Program-made: the position numbers and the translations under genes
Origin: Bolinopsis microptera
Taxonomy: Eukaryota > Ctenophora > Tentaculata > Lobata > Bolinopsidae
Direction: 5' to 3'
Length of the DNA: 60,000 nt
NCBI RefSeq assembly: GCF_026151205.1
Contig: NC_087072.1
Span: 3,555,375 to 3,615,374 of the forward strand
In this document: positions 23,094-34,331 of the stretch, one piece after another
How the letters are laid out: each line of letters starts with the position of its first letter
How positions within the stretch are numbered: position 1 is the stretch's first letter
Notes under the pieces: generated by a model
What the model saw: only the letters and a program-made list of their open reading frames with translations
Told to the model about the DNA's origin: nothing
Databases searched by the model: none

Positions 23094-24539
23094 ATGTCTG
23101 GTCCGGAGTACACGAGCCTACCAGCAACAGATGTGGACAACAACATGAGTGGCAACATATTCGTTCCTAACACACCCGGCTCAGATGAGAACACACTGGA
23201 TGAACCCATATCCACTACATTGGTTAGCTATATGATACGTCTTAACCCGATTAAATTAATGTTGTCTTTTAATGCGAATATTGACTGTGAATTTACAGTC
23301 GCATTCAATATTCTACAGTGTAGATATTACAAACTAAATGGTTATCTAGAAGAATTAACCGACTATACGAACCAAGCCACTCACTTCACCCCTTATTTCA
23401 GATGAGGGATATAAAAGCGGTGGGCAGCAAGTTTTACCACGTGATAATACCACGTGACGGGAGTCTGTTACTCAATGATTGGGACCTGTGGGGACCTCTC
23501 ATACTCTGCACTCTTCTTGCTATCATTCTCCAAGGACACAGTGGTTAGTGGTTATTGTAGATTATAGCTAAAAGACTGTAATATACCTCAACCTATTCTA
23601 TCTGTTTAATCATTAAGTTCACTGTGCCCTGTATGTCAAGTTGTAATAAATTCAGCTAAGCGAGATCATGGTCTAGTTGTTCAGCTTATTTTAGTTGATT
23701 ACAAGTCGGGTAATAACATTTCCCTCAATAACACGTATTTCAGATGGTAAACATGACGGTGGTCCACAGTTCGCACAAGTATTTGTCATCATCTGGGTGG
23801 GAGCGGGGGTAGTTACACTCAACTCTAAACTCCTGGATGGCAGACTGTAAGTCATCTTCTTAGGTACTAATTGTTGTACATAATATGTATGTTATGTACA
23901 TGTCTACATTAGTCTCACAAAACTAAACTGCCTAACTGTACTGTTAGAACTGGGAAGAACCTTGTATCGTTACATTAGTAATGAGCTAAACATTCCAATA
24001 CTTAACACGTGCTCAATTACTTTACGTGGTAACTGTACCATTATTTCAGGTCCTTTTTCCAGAGTATATGTGTACTGGGTTACTGTGTGTTTCCCCTTGC
24101 AGTGGGAGCAGTTTTAGTAAAGATGTTCAGTTTGTTTGGTCTAAAGAAAGGACTTATTGCGTTCATTGTGGACTTTGTGGTTGTTGGCCTGGCTTTTGTA
24201 TGGGCCATGTTTGGTGAGCCGCCTAATTTTATTGTTGAATTCAACATGATTCAATATAAACGAATACAGAATCAACTTTGTCAAGAAATTAGAAATTTGT
24301 AAATCGTAATGTCTGAAGGGTGATAATTGAAATACTCAAATAACTGAGGTGAACTGGCATACTCAGATGGAAAGTTCATTCAACATTAATTCTAAAACTC
24401 TCTTTTAAAACTAAACCATGTTTCAGCGGCTGTATGTTTTCTGAAACCGACCAATAACCCGGGAAAGAAGATAATATCAACCTATCCAGTGGGACTCTTT
24501 TACTTTGTCATAGCTTGGCTTGTCATTTCTCAGCCTTGA
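23094..24539 (+). CDS. YIPF6: YIPF6, Yip1-domain Golgi membrane protein
   Basis: Exons: 23094-23222, 23402-23543, 23744-23846, 24050-24213, 24427-24539. They join in frame to 216 residues, close to the vertebrate length of about 236. All introns are GT..AG, and four acceptors end in TTTCAG. YIPF6 is a five-pass Yip1-domain protein of Golgi/ER-Golgi membranes implicated in vesicle traffic. Diagnostic segments are MRDIKAVGSKFYHV, LLLNDWDLWGPLILC, GGPQFAQVFVIIWVGA, TLNSKLL and the C-terminal YPVGLFYFVIAW. The first about 60 residues are hydrophilic and cytosolic; hydrophobic membrane segments follow from about residue 75 to the end. An AG lies 2 bp before the ATG. It is the best-supported multi-exon model here together with RPRD1. 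Confidence 0.96.
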
Positions 24540-25370
24540 CTTGGTCTTCAGATCTATATTTGAATCAGTTTCTTTTTCTAACTAACAGGGATTTGATAAG
24601 TATAATGAGGTGCATGATTAATGTAGAATTCTGCTGAGGTTATTTCGACATGTTTACAGTGGAGTTAGTGGTATGGTGGCTGATGGTACTAGGGGTAAAC
24701 TATTTGATCGAGTATTTGTAATGATTTGTTTGCTGCGCAATAACTTATTAACTTAGTAACTTTAGTTGCAATTTGATGATCATCGTGGCTTTGGTGTACC
24801 ATTTTACAAATTAGAAGCTGCAATCTTTTGGTCGCTCCATTTCTATTTTGACGTGATGTGCAACGATTTCTCGTCATACAGTCTTATTGAGTAACCCCAA
24901 ACGCGGAAACTACAAGGAAGAACATGGCTAAGTTATTATTAAGCTGCAGTTTTCATGATTTTAAAAATTGATTACATAATTGAGCATTGAATAAAGAACC
25001 TGCTTAATTTGTAAATCTTCCTCTTACTGTCTGGAAATTAATATAAATTGGACATAACAGGTTTTTTGTCGTTTTGAAAGTTTGTCTTTCATTGTTGGCT
25101 CGAAATATGTAAATTAAGAGTACTGTTTTAAATTTCGAAATGTTATTCTGTGATCTGTAAATTATTTTTATCAAATTATTCATTAGCTTGTTTGCAATGA
25201 ACATACTAGATGATTATTTGCTGTTCACTCTTCACAAAAAATAATAAACTGACAATTCAGAAACAAATCTCCACCGCTAATAAATAATCTCATATTTCCA
25301 ATTTATTTAAAAGTACCAATCAACAACAATAACGCCATTATTTACCCACAACAAATTCTAGCAACCAACC
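24540..25370. other. intergenic, nothing recognised
   Basis: Includes the presumed YIPF6 3' UTR. Only short frames without motifs occur on both strands. Confidence 0.45.
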
Positions 25371-25556
25371 ATGACTCGCAAAAGAGACAACACCCCCAAC
25401 ACTGGTAATTATCTCCACCTCATTAAAAAGGACCAGGCTAGCAAGAAGAAAAGCTCGCTGGTCAGCAAGATTCCTGTGTATAAAGCACTGAGACAACTTC
25501 TCCTGAGACGTGTCAACAGACAGGGTATGAAGGAGCTTGTTAACGAGACTGAGTAG
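25371..25556 (+). CDS. possible 61-aa basic small protein
   Basis: An ATG with an A at -3 (ACCATGA) opens a 61-codon frame rich in Lys and Arg. It begins MTRKRDNTPN, has a KKDQASKKKSSLVSK stretch and an amphipathic VYKALRQLLLRRVNRQGMKEL segment. No family was recognised. It could be a genuine small intronless gene, an exon of a larger one, or chance; an 85-codon frame runs antisense over the same bases. Composition favours the plus strand. Confidence 0.35.
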   Translation: MTRKRDNTPNTGNYLHLIKKDQASKKKSSLVSKIPVYKALRQLLLRRVNRQGMKELVNETE

Positions 25557-26171
25557 ATTACACTCCACACTTCTTGTCTGGTCAACCAAAAACACTCTTA
25601 AACAAACATTCCAAACATTCCTGGAGCCTTGAAGTTTCAGGCACCTTCGGAGTGTGTGTGCGTGTGTAATAAGTAGTTACAGTTGATCAGTCAACTTTTC
25701 TATTTATAAATTCTAACTTGGAGCATTATTTATATAATGATTTATTTAAGATTTTTTACACTACTCTTTAAATTGAATCCCCTTGAATAATTAATTGATG
25801 AATATTTGACTTAAATTTGACATGCTCATAATGCTATAATGCATTTAAATATTCATTATTCAAATGAATGATGTATAATAAATGTTTTTAATGATGTTTT
25901 TATCCAATTTTTACCCAATTTGTTTACTATTTGGATGTAAGTTTAATAAATTATTATTGTTTTAACCATTTCTAAATTTGATCAATAATAACTTAACTTT
26001 TTTCACTGACTCAGTTGAACCATTGATTTATTGCTAGATTTATGTCTAGTCGGATCGATTAAAAATTAGATATTGATTGAAAATATTGTTTGCTATTTGA
26101 TTGTTAGCAAGAAACTGCAGAATTGCTGTGTAGCTGTGTACTACTACTAACTTTATATTCGACGTTTCAGG
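25557..26171. other. intergenic / MIF upstream region
   Basis: AT-rich with several AATAAA-like tracts around 25870-25960. It contains a GTGTGTGCGTGTGT run at about 25659. A splice acceptor (CGACGTTTCAG) ends 1 bp before the MIF ATG, so a 5' UTR intron or trans-splice site lies at its right edge. Confidence 0.45.
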
Positions 26172-26824
26172 ATGCCAATCTTCCACTTGCAAACAAATGT
26201 GAAGAATGTCCCTCAGAATTTCATGTCTAAAATTTCTAAAGAAATCGCAACTTTAACGCATAAGCCGGAATCTAAAGTAATGGTGATCGTGAACGATGGT
26301 GTTAAAATGTGTTTTGGTGGCTCAGGTGAATTTGTCTAATCTTACTTTCTGACATTATAAATCTCACAAAGAACACTCTAATCTTAAGTCTGTAAAACGT
26401 TTTGGAATCCCATTCTTTAATTCTAGTGAAATATTTTGTCCAACAAAGCAATATTTTCAGATGCTCCTGCGGCCCTGATCCAGTTTCATTCTATCGGCAT
26501 GCAGATACATGATCACGCCAACGTTTCGGAAATATTCGCTAACCTCCTTAAAGATATAGGTATTAAATCCGCTGAAAATAACTTCTATTGATCAATTGTA
26601 CATAGTAAATTTTAGTTGTAGGGAATTGGATTGTGAGATTGTAATGCTTAGTGTTTAATTAGTGGTATTAATTAATTAGTGGTATTAATTAACGTTTCAA
26701 CTCAGGAGTATCTTATGATCGTCACTATATCCAGTTTAATGCACCCCAACCTACACACGTCGGCAAACTCGGCACAACTGTCGCTGAACTTAACAAACCC
26801 AAAGAGGATATTCTACACTTTTAG
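26172..26824 (+). CDS. MIF: macrophage migration inhibitory factor family protein
   Basis: Exons: 26172-26325, 26461-26559, 26706-26824, joined in frame to 123 residues (vertebrate MIF has 115). MIF/DDT proteins are trimeric tautomerase-fold proteins secreted without a signal peptide; here too none is present. Pro2, the catalytic base after Met removal, is present (MPIFHLQTNV), as are the Lys of the substrate pocket (K31 in THKP) and the HSIG motif (61-64). The vertebrate CxxC oxidoreductase motif is absent: the equivalent reads AALI. The C terminus is longer and ends in KPKEDILHF. Intron positions (two, both phase 1) recall the three-exon structure of animal MIF genes. MIF rather than DDT is a guess. 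A TTTCAG acceptor lies 1 bp before the ATG. Confidence 0.95.
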
Positions 26825-27367
26825 TCAATTGTTTACTTTTGACTAATTACACTAATTAATAGTTGAGTTGTTCTTTTCATTCAGATTCATCTACTTCTGA
26901 TCAGGCTATCTTTTAATTTATCTTACATGTTTGGGTCTGGCAGACTGTACAGTTCGTGTTTTTAACATTTTCTTGTGTTTTTGTTGTTCTTTCCAGTGAT
27001 CACATGAATTTTAAATATTTGTTCAGATTTCAGATCCGGTGTGGACGCCATATTTTATAATTTTAATCGCTCTATGCATTGATTATACTTGGAATAATAC
27101 AATGCTGAAGTTTATTAATTGTACTATGTACAATGTATTCAATTTGCGAGCGATCATTTATATATGACAGTTTTTATTGCTTTGATCATGTTTATATTAT
27201 TGTCTATATTTTTAAAAGATACAATAGAAACAAATTCTTGAAAAAGATTTTCGTTTTTGGATAATTCTAATTGAAATTGATTGATTTTCCCTGTACTTAG
27301 CTGACTTTAATTAAAATTTATTTGATGATTTACTCACCCAACATTTAGTGATCAAGTTACTGACAGT
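26825..27367. other. MIF 3' UTR and FCF1 upstream region
   Basis: AT-rich sequence without long frames. The sequence TTACTGACAG ends 1 bp before the FCF1 ATG. Confidence 0.4.
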
Positions 27368-28149
27368 ATGGGTAAAATGAAGAAAACCAAGAAGTTCGGG
27401 GCAGTGAAACGCATGATACAAGCCTCAGACCCACGGCTCAACAAAGGGAAAGTAACTGAAGAGAAAGCGAAACCAGAAACTGAAGTTCGTCACGTGGACA
27501 AGCCCTCAAGCGCTCTCTTTTTCAGATATAACACCCAACTGGGACCCCCTTATCACGTGCTCATAGATACGAACTTTATCAACTTCAGCATCAGGAACAA
27601 GCTTGATATTTGCAGTAGTATGTTGGACACATTATACGCTAAGTGTACACCTTATATTACGGATTGTGTTATGGCGGAATTGGAGAAACTTGGGGCTAAG
27701 GTTGGTGTTTTTAAGATGTTATGATTTATTATACCATACGCTAATCTCGATCTTCTTTAAACAAATCCGAGCTTTTTCAGATTAGTTTCAATTTATCAGA
27801 TGCGCGTACATCGCCAGTCTTCCTTATCGCATGATTATTAAAGATAACAAGTAAATGTCCATTTGCAAATATATTTACTTTAACAGTATAATATTTCCAG
27901 TACAGAGTGGCTCTAAGAGTTGCTAAAGACCCCCGTATAGAACGACTTATTTGTACCCACAAAGGCACGTACGCTGATGACTGTCTTGTTCAAAGGGTTC
28001 AAGAGCACAAATGTTACATCGTGGCTACTAACGATAAAGACTTACGACGCAGGATTCGCAAAATACCGGGTGTCCCCATCATGTATGTCCAGCAGAAACG
28101 TTATAGTATCGAGAGAATGCCAGACGCTTTTGGGGCTCCACGGACTTGA
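27368..28149 (+). CDS. FCF1: FCF1, PIN-domain rRNA-processing factor
   Basis: Two exons, 27368-27700 and 27901-28149, give 193 residues against about 198 in vertebrates. FCF1 (Utp24) is the nucleolar PIN-domain endonuclease of the small-subunit processome, needed for early pre-18S rRNA cleavages. The basic N terminus ([15 protein letters not shown]) is characteristic. The PIN acidic residues are present: D67 in LIDTNF, E104 in VMAELEKL, D137/D138 in GTYADDCLV, and D157 in [11 protein letters not shown]. The C terminus ends in the conserved [15 protein letters not shown]. All expected catalytic residues are intact, so this copy should be functional. It converges on RPRD1 on the opposite strand, about 0.8 kb away. 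Confidence 0.97.
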
Positions 28150-28938
28150 ATGTTGGGAAATATGTTTTGATTCTTTTATTTATGGGTCACTTATCTTAAT
28201 TTATTTTTATTAGCCGGGAACAAGAACCTGACCTGATCGAAAACTAAAGTTGTGAAGTTTCTATTGCTTGTTTTTAACTTAGTTTGTTGTGAAAAGCTGT
28301 CTGGTATTTTGCCACGAGTCGATCGTCGCGTGCGCGGCGCGCATGACATAGATAAGTTTACTGGTAGCTGGTTTGTTGTTCTGCACTGGGTCCCCAGTTT
28401 TTTCTATTTCAGCCGAAGCACATTTACCAGAATAAGAGGGTTCCTGACAGTTTATTCAGATCATTTCAACTGTACTTTTGTTTCTGAATTACTGTTTTTA
28501 TATTCATCACTGATCACGCTCTGTCAATTCGTTATAACTAGCTGCGTAGAAACACATACCCTATTTCAATCTCAAATAGACTAAAATGAAACACGAAATC
28601 TTAGCACATGTTAAATGAAAATTCATATTAAATAATAATTCATAAAGTTAGATTTGAGACATTAAAGCTAAACAAAATACCGGTTAAGCAATCCATTCTG
28701 CACAGCCGACATACAGAGGATTGGCCTGGAATCATCCTAGTTTGATGCATCTTTAAACTGTGATTGGTGCACAACGTCAATCAATGATCATAAACAATAA
28801 ACGGTCAACATATTATATTGGTCTTGATTGGATAAAGCCCTTGGAACTTCGCTTGATTTATAATCATCCAGTAACTGAAAGTGACTCGATACCAGGTCAT
28901 AAACAAAAAGTAGATTACACTGCAATAAATAAGTGAGT
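28150..28938. other. convergent intergenic region FCF1/RPRD1
   Basis: Must contain the 3' UTRs of both genes. A CG-rich GCGTGCGCGGCGCGC patch is at about 28328-28342. No further feature was recognised. Confidence 0.4.
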
Positions 28939-31499
28939 TCAATCATCAGGAGCCCCGAACAATGATCCTGGCTCTGGAAGGGGTTCTAGTTTGGTAACGG
29001 TCGTCAGATCTGGAAGACTGTTCAGGTGGGATTGCAGTTGAGATCGCACTGCTTGGACTTTCTGTAATTTTCCTTGGTACTCCTGAAATTGGCAGCATTA
29101 ATCATGTGTATCATATACATTCGCAAAATAAAATCAACCTCATTACAAAATCAAAAGATGGTAATTATTGGTGCCCATGAACTTTTGTAGAATTGCCGCC
29201 AAAATGACAGTCAAACGAAAACCCGAGATTGAATGTGAAATAAAACACAGTAGGAGCTTCAAAATTAAGTGTTCTGTGGTAAGATGAGCTCATGTTGTTC
29301 GGTTTTCATAGTATTGCAAACACAGAAGATGACCATAGCCGAGGGTATTTGTAATTACCGGTAAAACTGCACATTCAAACTAAAAGGTGCAGGGATTGAT
29401 TTCATTACTGCGCGCGTGCTCCTGTCATGTCATGTCATGCGCGCAACGCACGTACCAAATTCGATTTGGGTTTCTAATGGCTTTTGTCGATTGGCGACAG
29501 CGCGTTACAAACTTGATGTCAGAGATCATGGTTCGAAAATTTCCTGATCATCCTAATCTGAAAACCTAAACATTAAAAATAATTCACCAACCGTTAGTCT
29601 ACTTTCTACGCTACGAAGCTGCTCTTTTTGATGCATAACGAACTCTTTCAGCATTGCTGCCACTTTGTTTCGCTCTTGGAACTCCGTCTAAAGTTAAACA
29701 AAATAACAGCATGAAATTTTCTGATAAACATACTTATCGCATTATTCGTTCAAAAAATTACCTAATAAGGGACTCAATTGAGATATGCATACCTGAAGTC
29801 TGATTCTGTGTTGGGACAGTAATTCGTAACTGCTATCAACTGATTTTAATAAAGTTTCAAGACGTTTTCTATCAGTTATCTTTTCGACAGCTTGTACGTT
29901 CCAAACTTCATTGGGAATGGTAGAGAATTGTTGTTTTATTCTGGTGTCTTGAAGTGCACTGCCTCGCTCCAAGTTAATCAGCGATCTTATAACTGTATCA
30001 GGGTCTGGGGCTGGATAGCGGGATTAGCAACACACGTCACATTGAACACGTGACTCTAAAATTGCAGTCAGAAAAAGTCAGAAAAACTTGAAAAGAGAGG
30101 TATTTGCAACTAAACTGCGATTGTAGTCTACAAAAAAAAAACTGTTTGGGATATAAGGTGACATGGTCGTGACGACGGTAAACACATAATATAACATATA
30201 ATTAAGAAAATAAAGATATATTAAGTTACCAGAATCAGAAGTTGATCGTATTCTCTTCTTAGTTGGAGACATTAAAGTACCGTCAGTGGTATCTTCAGAT
30301 TGACTCTCACTCCGCAGCCCCTTGGGTCGATACGATTGTAATTTATCTATAAAGTCTTTACCGAATATCTCTCTTTCTTTCCAAATCTGCAGGATTCTGT
30401 CGATCTGTTTTATTGTTTTTAAGTCTTCGACAGCACTCCTGAAATATTGGCACTGTTTAGTTAGTGATAATCACCGCAACAAGTTAATAATGGAACTCAC
30501 ACAAGAGCACTTCGTTAGTGTTATCTGAGATCACGACAGTTGCGACTATAAACTGACGTACGCGGTACTTAACAATATGTTATATAATATACAGAATACA
30601 GATACATTTATATAAATTTATATAAGTAATTGAGTAAGCTGATTAAATAAAGTTAGTCACCTACGATTAAATTAAAAATATAAAAGAATTACCAATACAT
30701 TCCAATTTGTAAAATAATATCCAGTTTAGACACTTACTTGTAGGTGTGGGAGAGGGCATCAGGTAAAACTCTGGAAAATTCCTGAGTAAACTCATTTCCT
30801 TTTCGTTTACTGTTCTGAATAATGTCGTTGCTAAGAAACATGAACAACAGCTTCCGTTCCTTTGGCGCTGCAAATAATTTACGTTTTATCAGTGAATGTT
30901 AGTAAAGAGACAATGTGTTTTGCACTGGAAACTGGAAAGAGCCAGACAAAACTCAGTTTCGTACAAGAAAAGGCTCGACATTACATAGCTCAACTCGAGA
31001 TAAAATTTCTTTCTCTATTCTCTGCAAAATTTGAGTTTATGACCAATTGTACTGAGAGGGACATGTAAAGAAATCACACCTCAAGTATCTCTCAAACTAA
31101 ATCAAACAAAGTAATTATCAATAGTTACATTTGGTGAGCTGTTGAAACCAGACATCTACTATCTGCTGAGCATTTCTCCGATGGTGTATAGCCCAACCAC
31201 TCAGTGTCTGTATACTCTGCTGACTGTTGTTCAGTTCTATCAACTTTCCTGCAGGACAGGGTTTGGTATAGAAACAACATGCTTGCTTTTCAGTTTAATA
31301 TCTGTTATCTATTTGGGATCAATGGTAGATAACGTAACTATTTCATTTCTTTTTCAAATTATTATTAAAGTAAGATTATTTTAAATGATGGAGATAACGT
31401 GGAACATAAATTCAAAAAGACAGTTAACAGATTTAAACAATTAACATTAATTATTTAAGTCTGTAACTTACCAACAAAACTCCCAGTGTTGAAAGACAT
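28939..31499 (-). CDS. RPRD1: RPRD1 (A/B-type), CTD-interaction-domain protein
   Basis: Minus-strand exons in order: 31499-31472, 31248-31129, 30867-30738, 30438-30230, 30010-29793, 29687-29592, 29082-28939. They join in frame to 314 residues, matching RPRD1A/B (312-326). RPRD1 proteins bind the phosphorylated RNA polymerase II C-terminal repeat through an N-terminal CID and recruit the Ser5 phosphatase RPAP2; the C-terminal coiled coil dimerises. The CID is clear: ELNNSQQSIQTLSGWAIHHR, then KERKLLFMFLSNDIIQNSKRKG, then ILQIWKEREIFG. A Ser-rich linker with TKKRIRS follows, then VWNVQAVEKITDRKRLE and a coiled coil ending in SLPDL. The donor of the sixth exon is GTTGGT and the others are near-consensus. 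Invertebrates usually have one RPRD1, so A versus B is not assigned. Confidence 0.96.
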
Positions 31500-33050
31500 G
31501 TTGGCTCCTCCTCTAGACCTATGTTATCATCCTTCATGAGGACAGGTTGAGTTATAATATATCACTAAAGTTAATAATCTTAGAGATTTAAGTGGGGAGC
31601 ACTGTTAGAGAGCAGGAATGTAATGTACCATCAATTAATTATAAAATTGCATAATTGATTCTACACGAGAGGTTTCAGGACTCAGGTGTACAAAAGGATT
31701 AAAATTTCCATGAGGCCTATGACATGAGTCGTAATAAGACAGCAAATTCTATTATAAAGCTTTCTTAAAACAAATATTTACATAAATAGTACAAATAATT
31801 TAGAAGAATGCTAAATGGGATGCCGATTCTATTAAGTAGGTCTGCTTCTTTTTTGATCTCGTGAAATGGCATTATAATTATATCAAGATTCATGGACAGA
31901 AAGGATTAAAGACATTTTGATAAAATTTTCCATTTTTCAAGGCAGGGAATTTTTCAAGAAAACTTGATTAGTTGCTACATATAATTTCAGGTTACAACTT
32001 TCAATTGTGATCTTTGAATGGAAAATGTAGTGCTATACATTTAAACCGCAAATTGTATCGTTTCCTTATCTTAGAGATATTATCTCTCTATCTTCTCTAT
32101 TTGACGAATAAACTGATGAAGAAAATAAAAAAAAAAGAAAGTAGGCTTTAAAAGTTGGAGAGTTGTTATTGTAATAGGACGACAACCCATTAAAAGATAT
32201 AAGACTGAAAAGCAGAGATAACTGATCAACTAATCAACCAAGAAACTAATTAATGTAAAGAAACAAGAAAACCAATACCCCTAAAAATAGTCCACTGTAA
32301 AAACAAGGTTTATATTAAGTGCAAAATGCGACATAGTACATAGTTGAACTGACGAATTAGATACTATCTAGAATATATTGGAATTATCGAGTTTATGGCA
32401 CGGTTGTTCCCTGATCAACTTTTTTTTTGAAAATTTATGTTCGGTATAAAGTCACTCAATTTTCGTGATAATAGAATTTATTGTCCTAACAACCTAAACC
32501 TGAATCCATGCAGGAACATTCAAAGAAATTTAGTCGAGGAATTTATTCATCAACTTATTATTCTATCTGTATTGGTATATTATTATTCTTAAAATTCCCA
32601 TTGCTTTAGCTACTGTAACTGCTATATTGATTCAAGTGAATTTGGATTTTACTACAATTGTAATTGTTAAAAATTGTGATCGAATAATCATCTGCTTGTG
32701 TGACATAAAACACTGTCATTTATTTTTGTCATGCAGTTTAAAACGGTAAAACTGCAGCAGTTTTACCGTTTTATGGCTTTGAGTGGTGCTCAATTATTTG
32801 GTTTCCAGAGATTGATAGTTTCCCATAAATTAGCTCTCTGGAAAAATGAGTGCATTCAGATAGTCTCGTTGGAAGTTCGAAGAATGAGGTAGTTAGACTA
32901 TCATACTTCAATCATCTGCATTTTTTAAAAACGAGCGAATATTAAAATACCATCTCATTACTAACATCATGACAGTTAGGCTTTAAAATTAGCTCCAAAA
33001 CATTGGCTTCATGCGCACAGTGCACTTGTAAGCTTACAGTAGCTAGCATA
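31500..33050. other. RPRD1 upstream / CNOT11 downstream region
   Basis: Tandem minus-strand genes are separated by about 1.55 kb. The region contains a perfect palindrome at 32739-32773 (listed separately). No additional gene was recognised. Confidence 0.45.
32739..32773. repeat. perfect 35-bp palindrome
   Basis: Two 17-bp arms (TAAAACGGTAAAACTGC and its exact complement) are separated by a single A. It lies about 300 bp 3' of the CNOT11 stop on the gene's own strand. It could be a cruciform, a dimeric protein-binding site or a hairpin in the CNOT11 3' UTR. Confidence 0.85.
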
Positions 33051-34331
33051 TCAAGATGCTAATTCAGTTCCACCATTGTCCATCTGTTTGAGTAAGCGGA
33101 ACAGTCCGGCTGCTTCTCGGATTCTGCTAAAATCAATGCAAAACGCCTGAACTTCAATGAAAAGGTCCTTGACATCAATGATATTGTTCCTTATGAGGGA
33201 GCTGAGGAAAACACAAACAAGCCTTACAAACCTATGTTGGATGAGCCTGTCCTTGCAGTTTTCACAATGTGTAATACACTTGGTGATGTAATGGTGGATG
33301 TACTCTGGGGGTAGGACCACTCTTCCAAGAAGTTCGTTCATCACCTCCATTGAGTGAACCGATAGCTCCATATTAACTAAAACTGTAAAGTATTCCGTCA
33401 GTTGATTGCTCTGGGACAGGTGAAGGAGAACCTCCAGCGCAATCTTACAGTTATTCTCAACTAGCAAGGGCAGTTTAGAGGGAGATAGACCTATGTGGTA
33501 TATCATCTTAGGATTCTTGTTAATCTCTTCTCTGATGAAATTCTGTTGCAGCTGTGGAAGTGTACCTTTTAGAGCTTTCCCGATCAACTTTCGTATCTCC
33601 ATCTCAGTAGTGTTGTTGCTGACAAAAAGTGGTTCCCATTCGAATGTATACTCACAGCCGTTAGGATTCAACCACAGCAGTTCATTAGAGTCCTCATGTA
33701 ATGGAGGTGGTGGTCGAACAAATGCAGGTTCAAAGGTGGACAGGGATGGTGCATGCGAACCTGAGACTAAACTTGAAACAACATCTTTTAGCTCAGTGGC
33801 ACTCTTATCTTCACTCTCACTATCAGGTATAATGGCTGATGTTCCTGATGTTATCTTAGCGTTACATTTTCCGTTCAGTGCAGAGGTGAATCGTAAGTGC
33901 CTAAAATCTGGTTTGGTTGTACATTCTTGAGCAGCTATGATAATCTGATTTGGATTCATTTTAAAAATATCCCTGGCAGAGGGCGAAGTAATAAGACTGA
34001 TGAAATATACTTCAGGTGAAACTTTTGTATTGGAGTTATTATTGGCCTCTTGGACTAAACTGTGAAACAAAGGCGCAAATGGATTAACGCTAAAAGATTC
34101 AGATCGATACATTTCAAAGAGAAGATACAATGCAGCAATTCTCTCAGCTGGACGCTCAAGCAAATCTTTGTTCTGTAAAAGTGTAATTAATGCCATTCCT
34201 ACTTTGAAATGTTCTGATCTGTTGAAGTCCTTGTGAAATGAGAGAGCGATGGCATCAAGGTTGCTACTGAGGGACGTCTCACTACTGATGATGTGTAGGA
34301 TTTGATCCAGCTCCTTGTTTGATAATGCCAT
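33051..34331 (-). CDS. CNOT11: CNOT11, CCR4-NOT complex subunit 11
   Basis: A single-exon coding region of 426 residues, starting at the ATG at 34331 (MALSNKELDQIL). Three bases upstream is a strong acceptor, ACTTTATTTCAG, so the frame beyond it (MHINEK...) is intronic. CNOT11 with CNOT10 forms a module on the N terminus of CNOT1 in the cytoplasmic deadenylase. Family landmarks are RIAALYLLFEMYRSE, the proline run FVRPPPPLH, MIYHIGLSPSKLPLLVENN, YFTVLVNMELSVHSMEV and the C-terminal VKDLFIEVQAFCIDFSRIREAAGLFRLLK. Vertebrate CNOT11 has a longer low-complexity N terminus (about 510 residues); its absence is common in invertebrates, although an additional upstream coding exon cannot be excluded. 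Confidence 0.96.
   Translation of the reverse strand: MALSNKELDQILHIISSETSLSSNLDAIALSFHKDFNRSEHFKVGMALITLLQNKDLLERPAERIAALYLLFEMYRSESFSVNPFAPLFHSLVQEANNNSNTKVSPEVYFISLITSPSARDIFKMNPNQIIIAAQECTTKPDFRHLRFTSALNGKCNAKITSGTSAIIPDSESEDKSATELKDVVSSLVSGSHAPSLSTFEPAFVRPPPPLHEDSNELLWLNPNGCEYTFEWEPLFVSNNTTEMEIRKLIGKALKGTLPQLQQNFIREEINKNPKMIYHIGLSPSKLPLLVENNCKIALEVLLHLSQSNQLTEYFTVLVNMELSVHSMEVMNELLGRVVLPPEYIHHYITKCITHCENCKDRLIQHRFVRLVCVFLSSLIRNNIIDVKDLFIEVQAFCIDFSRIREAAGLFRLLKQMDNGGTELAS

Noticed and set aside
29387-29569. 60-aa plus-strand ORF in RPRD1
   Set aside because: It is within the last RPRD1 intron on the opposite strand and has no recognisable motif.
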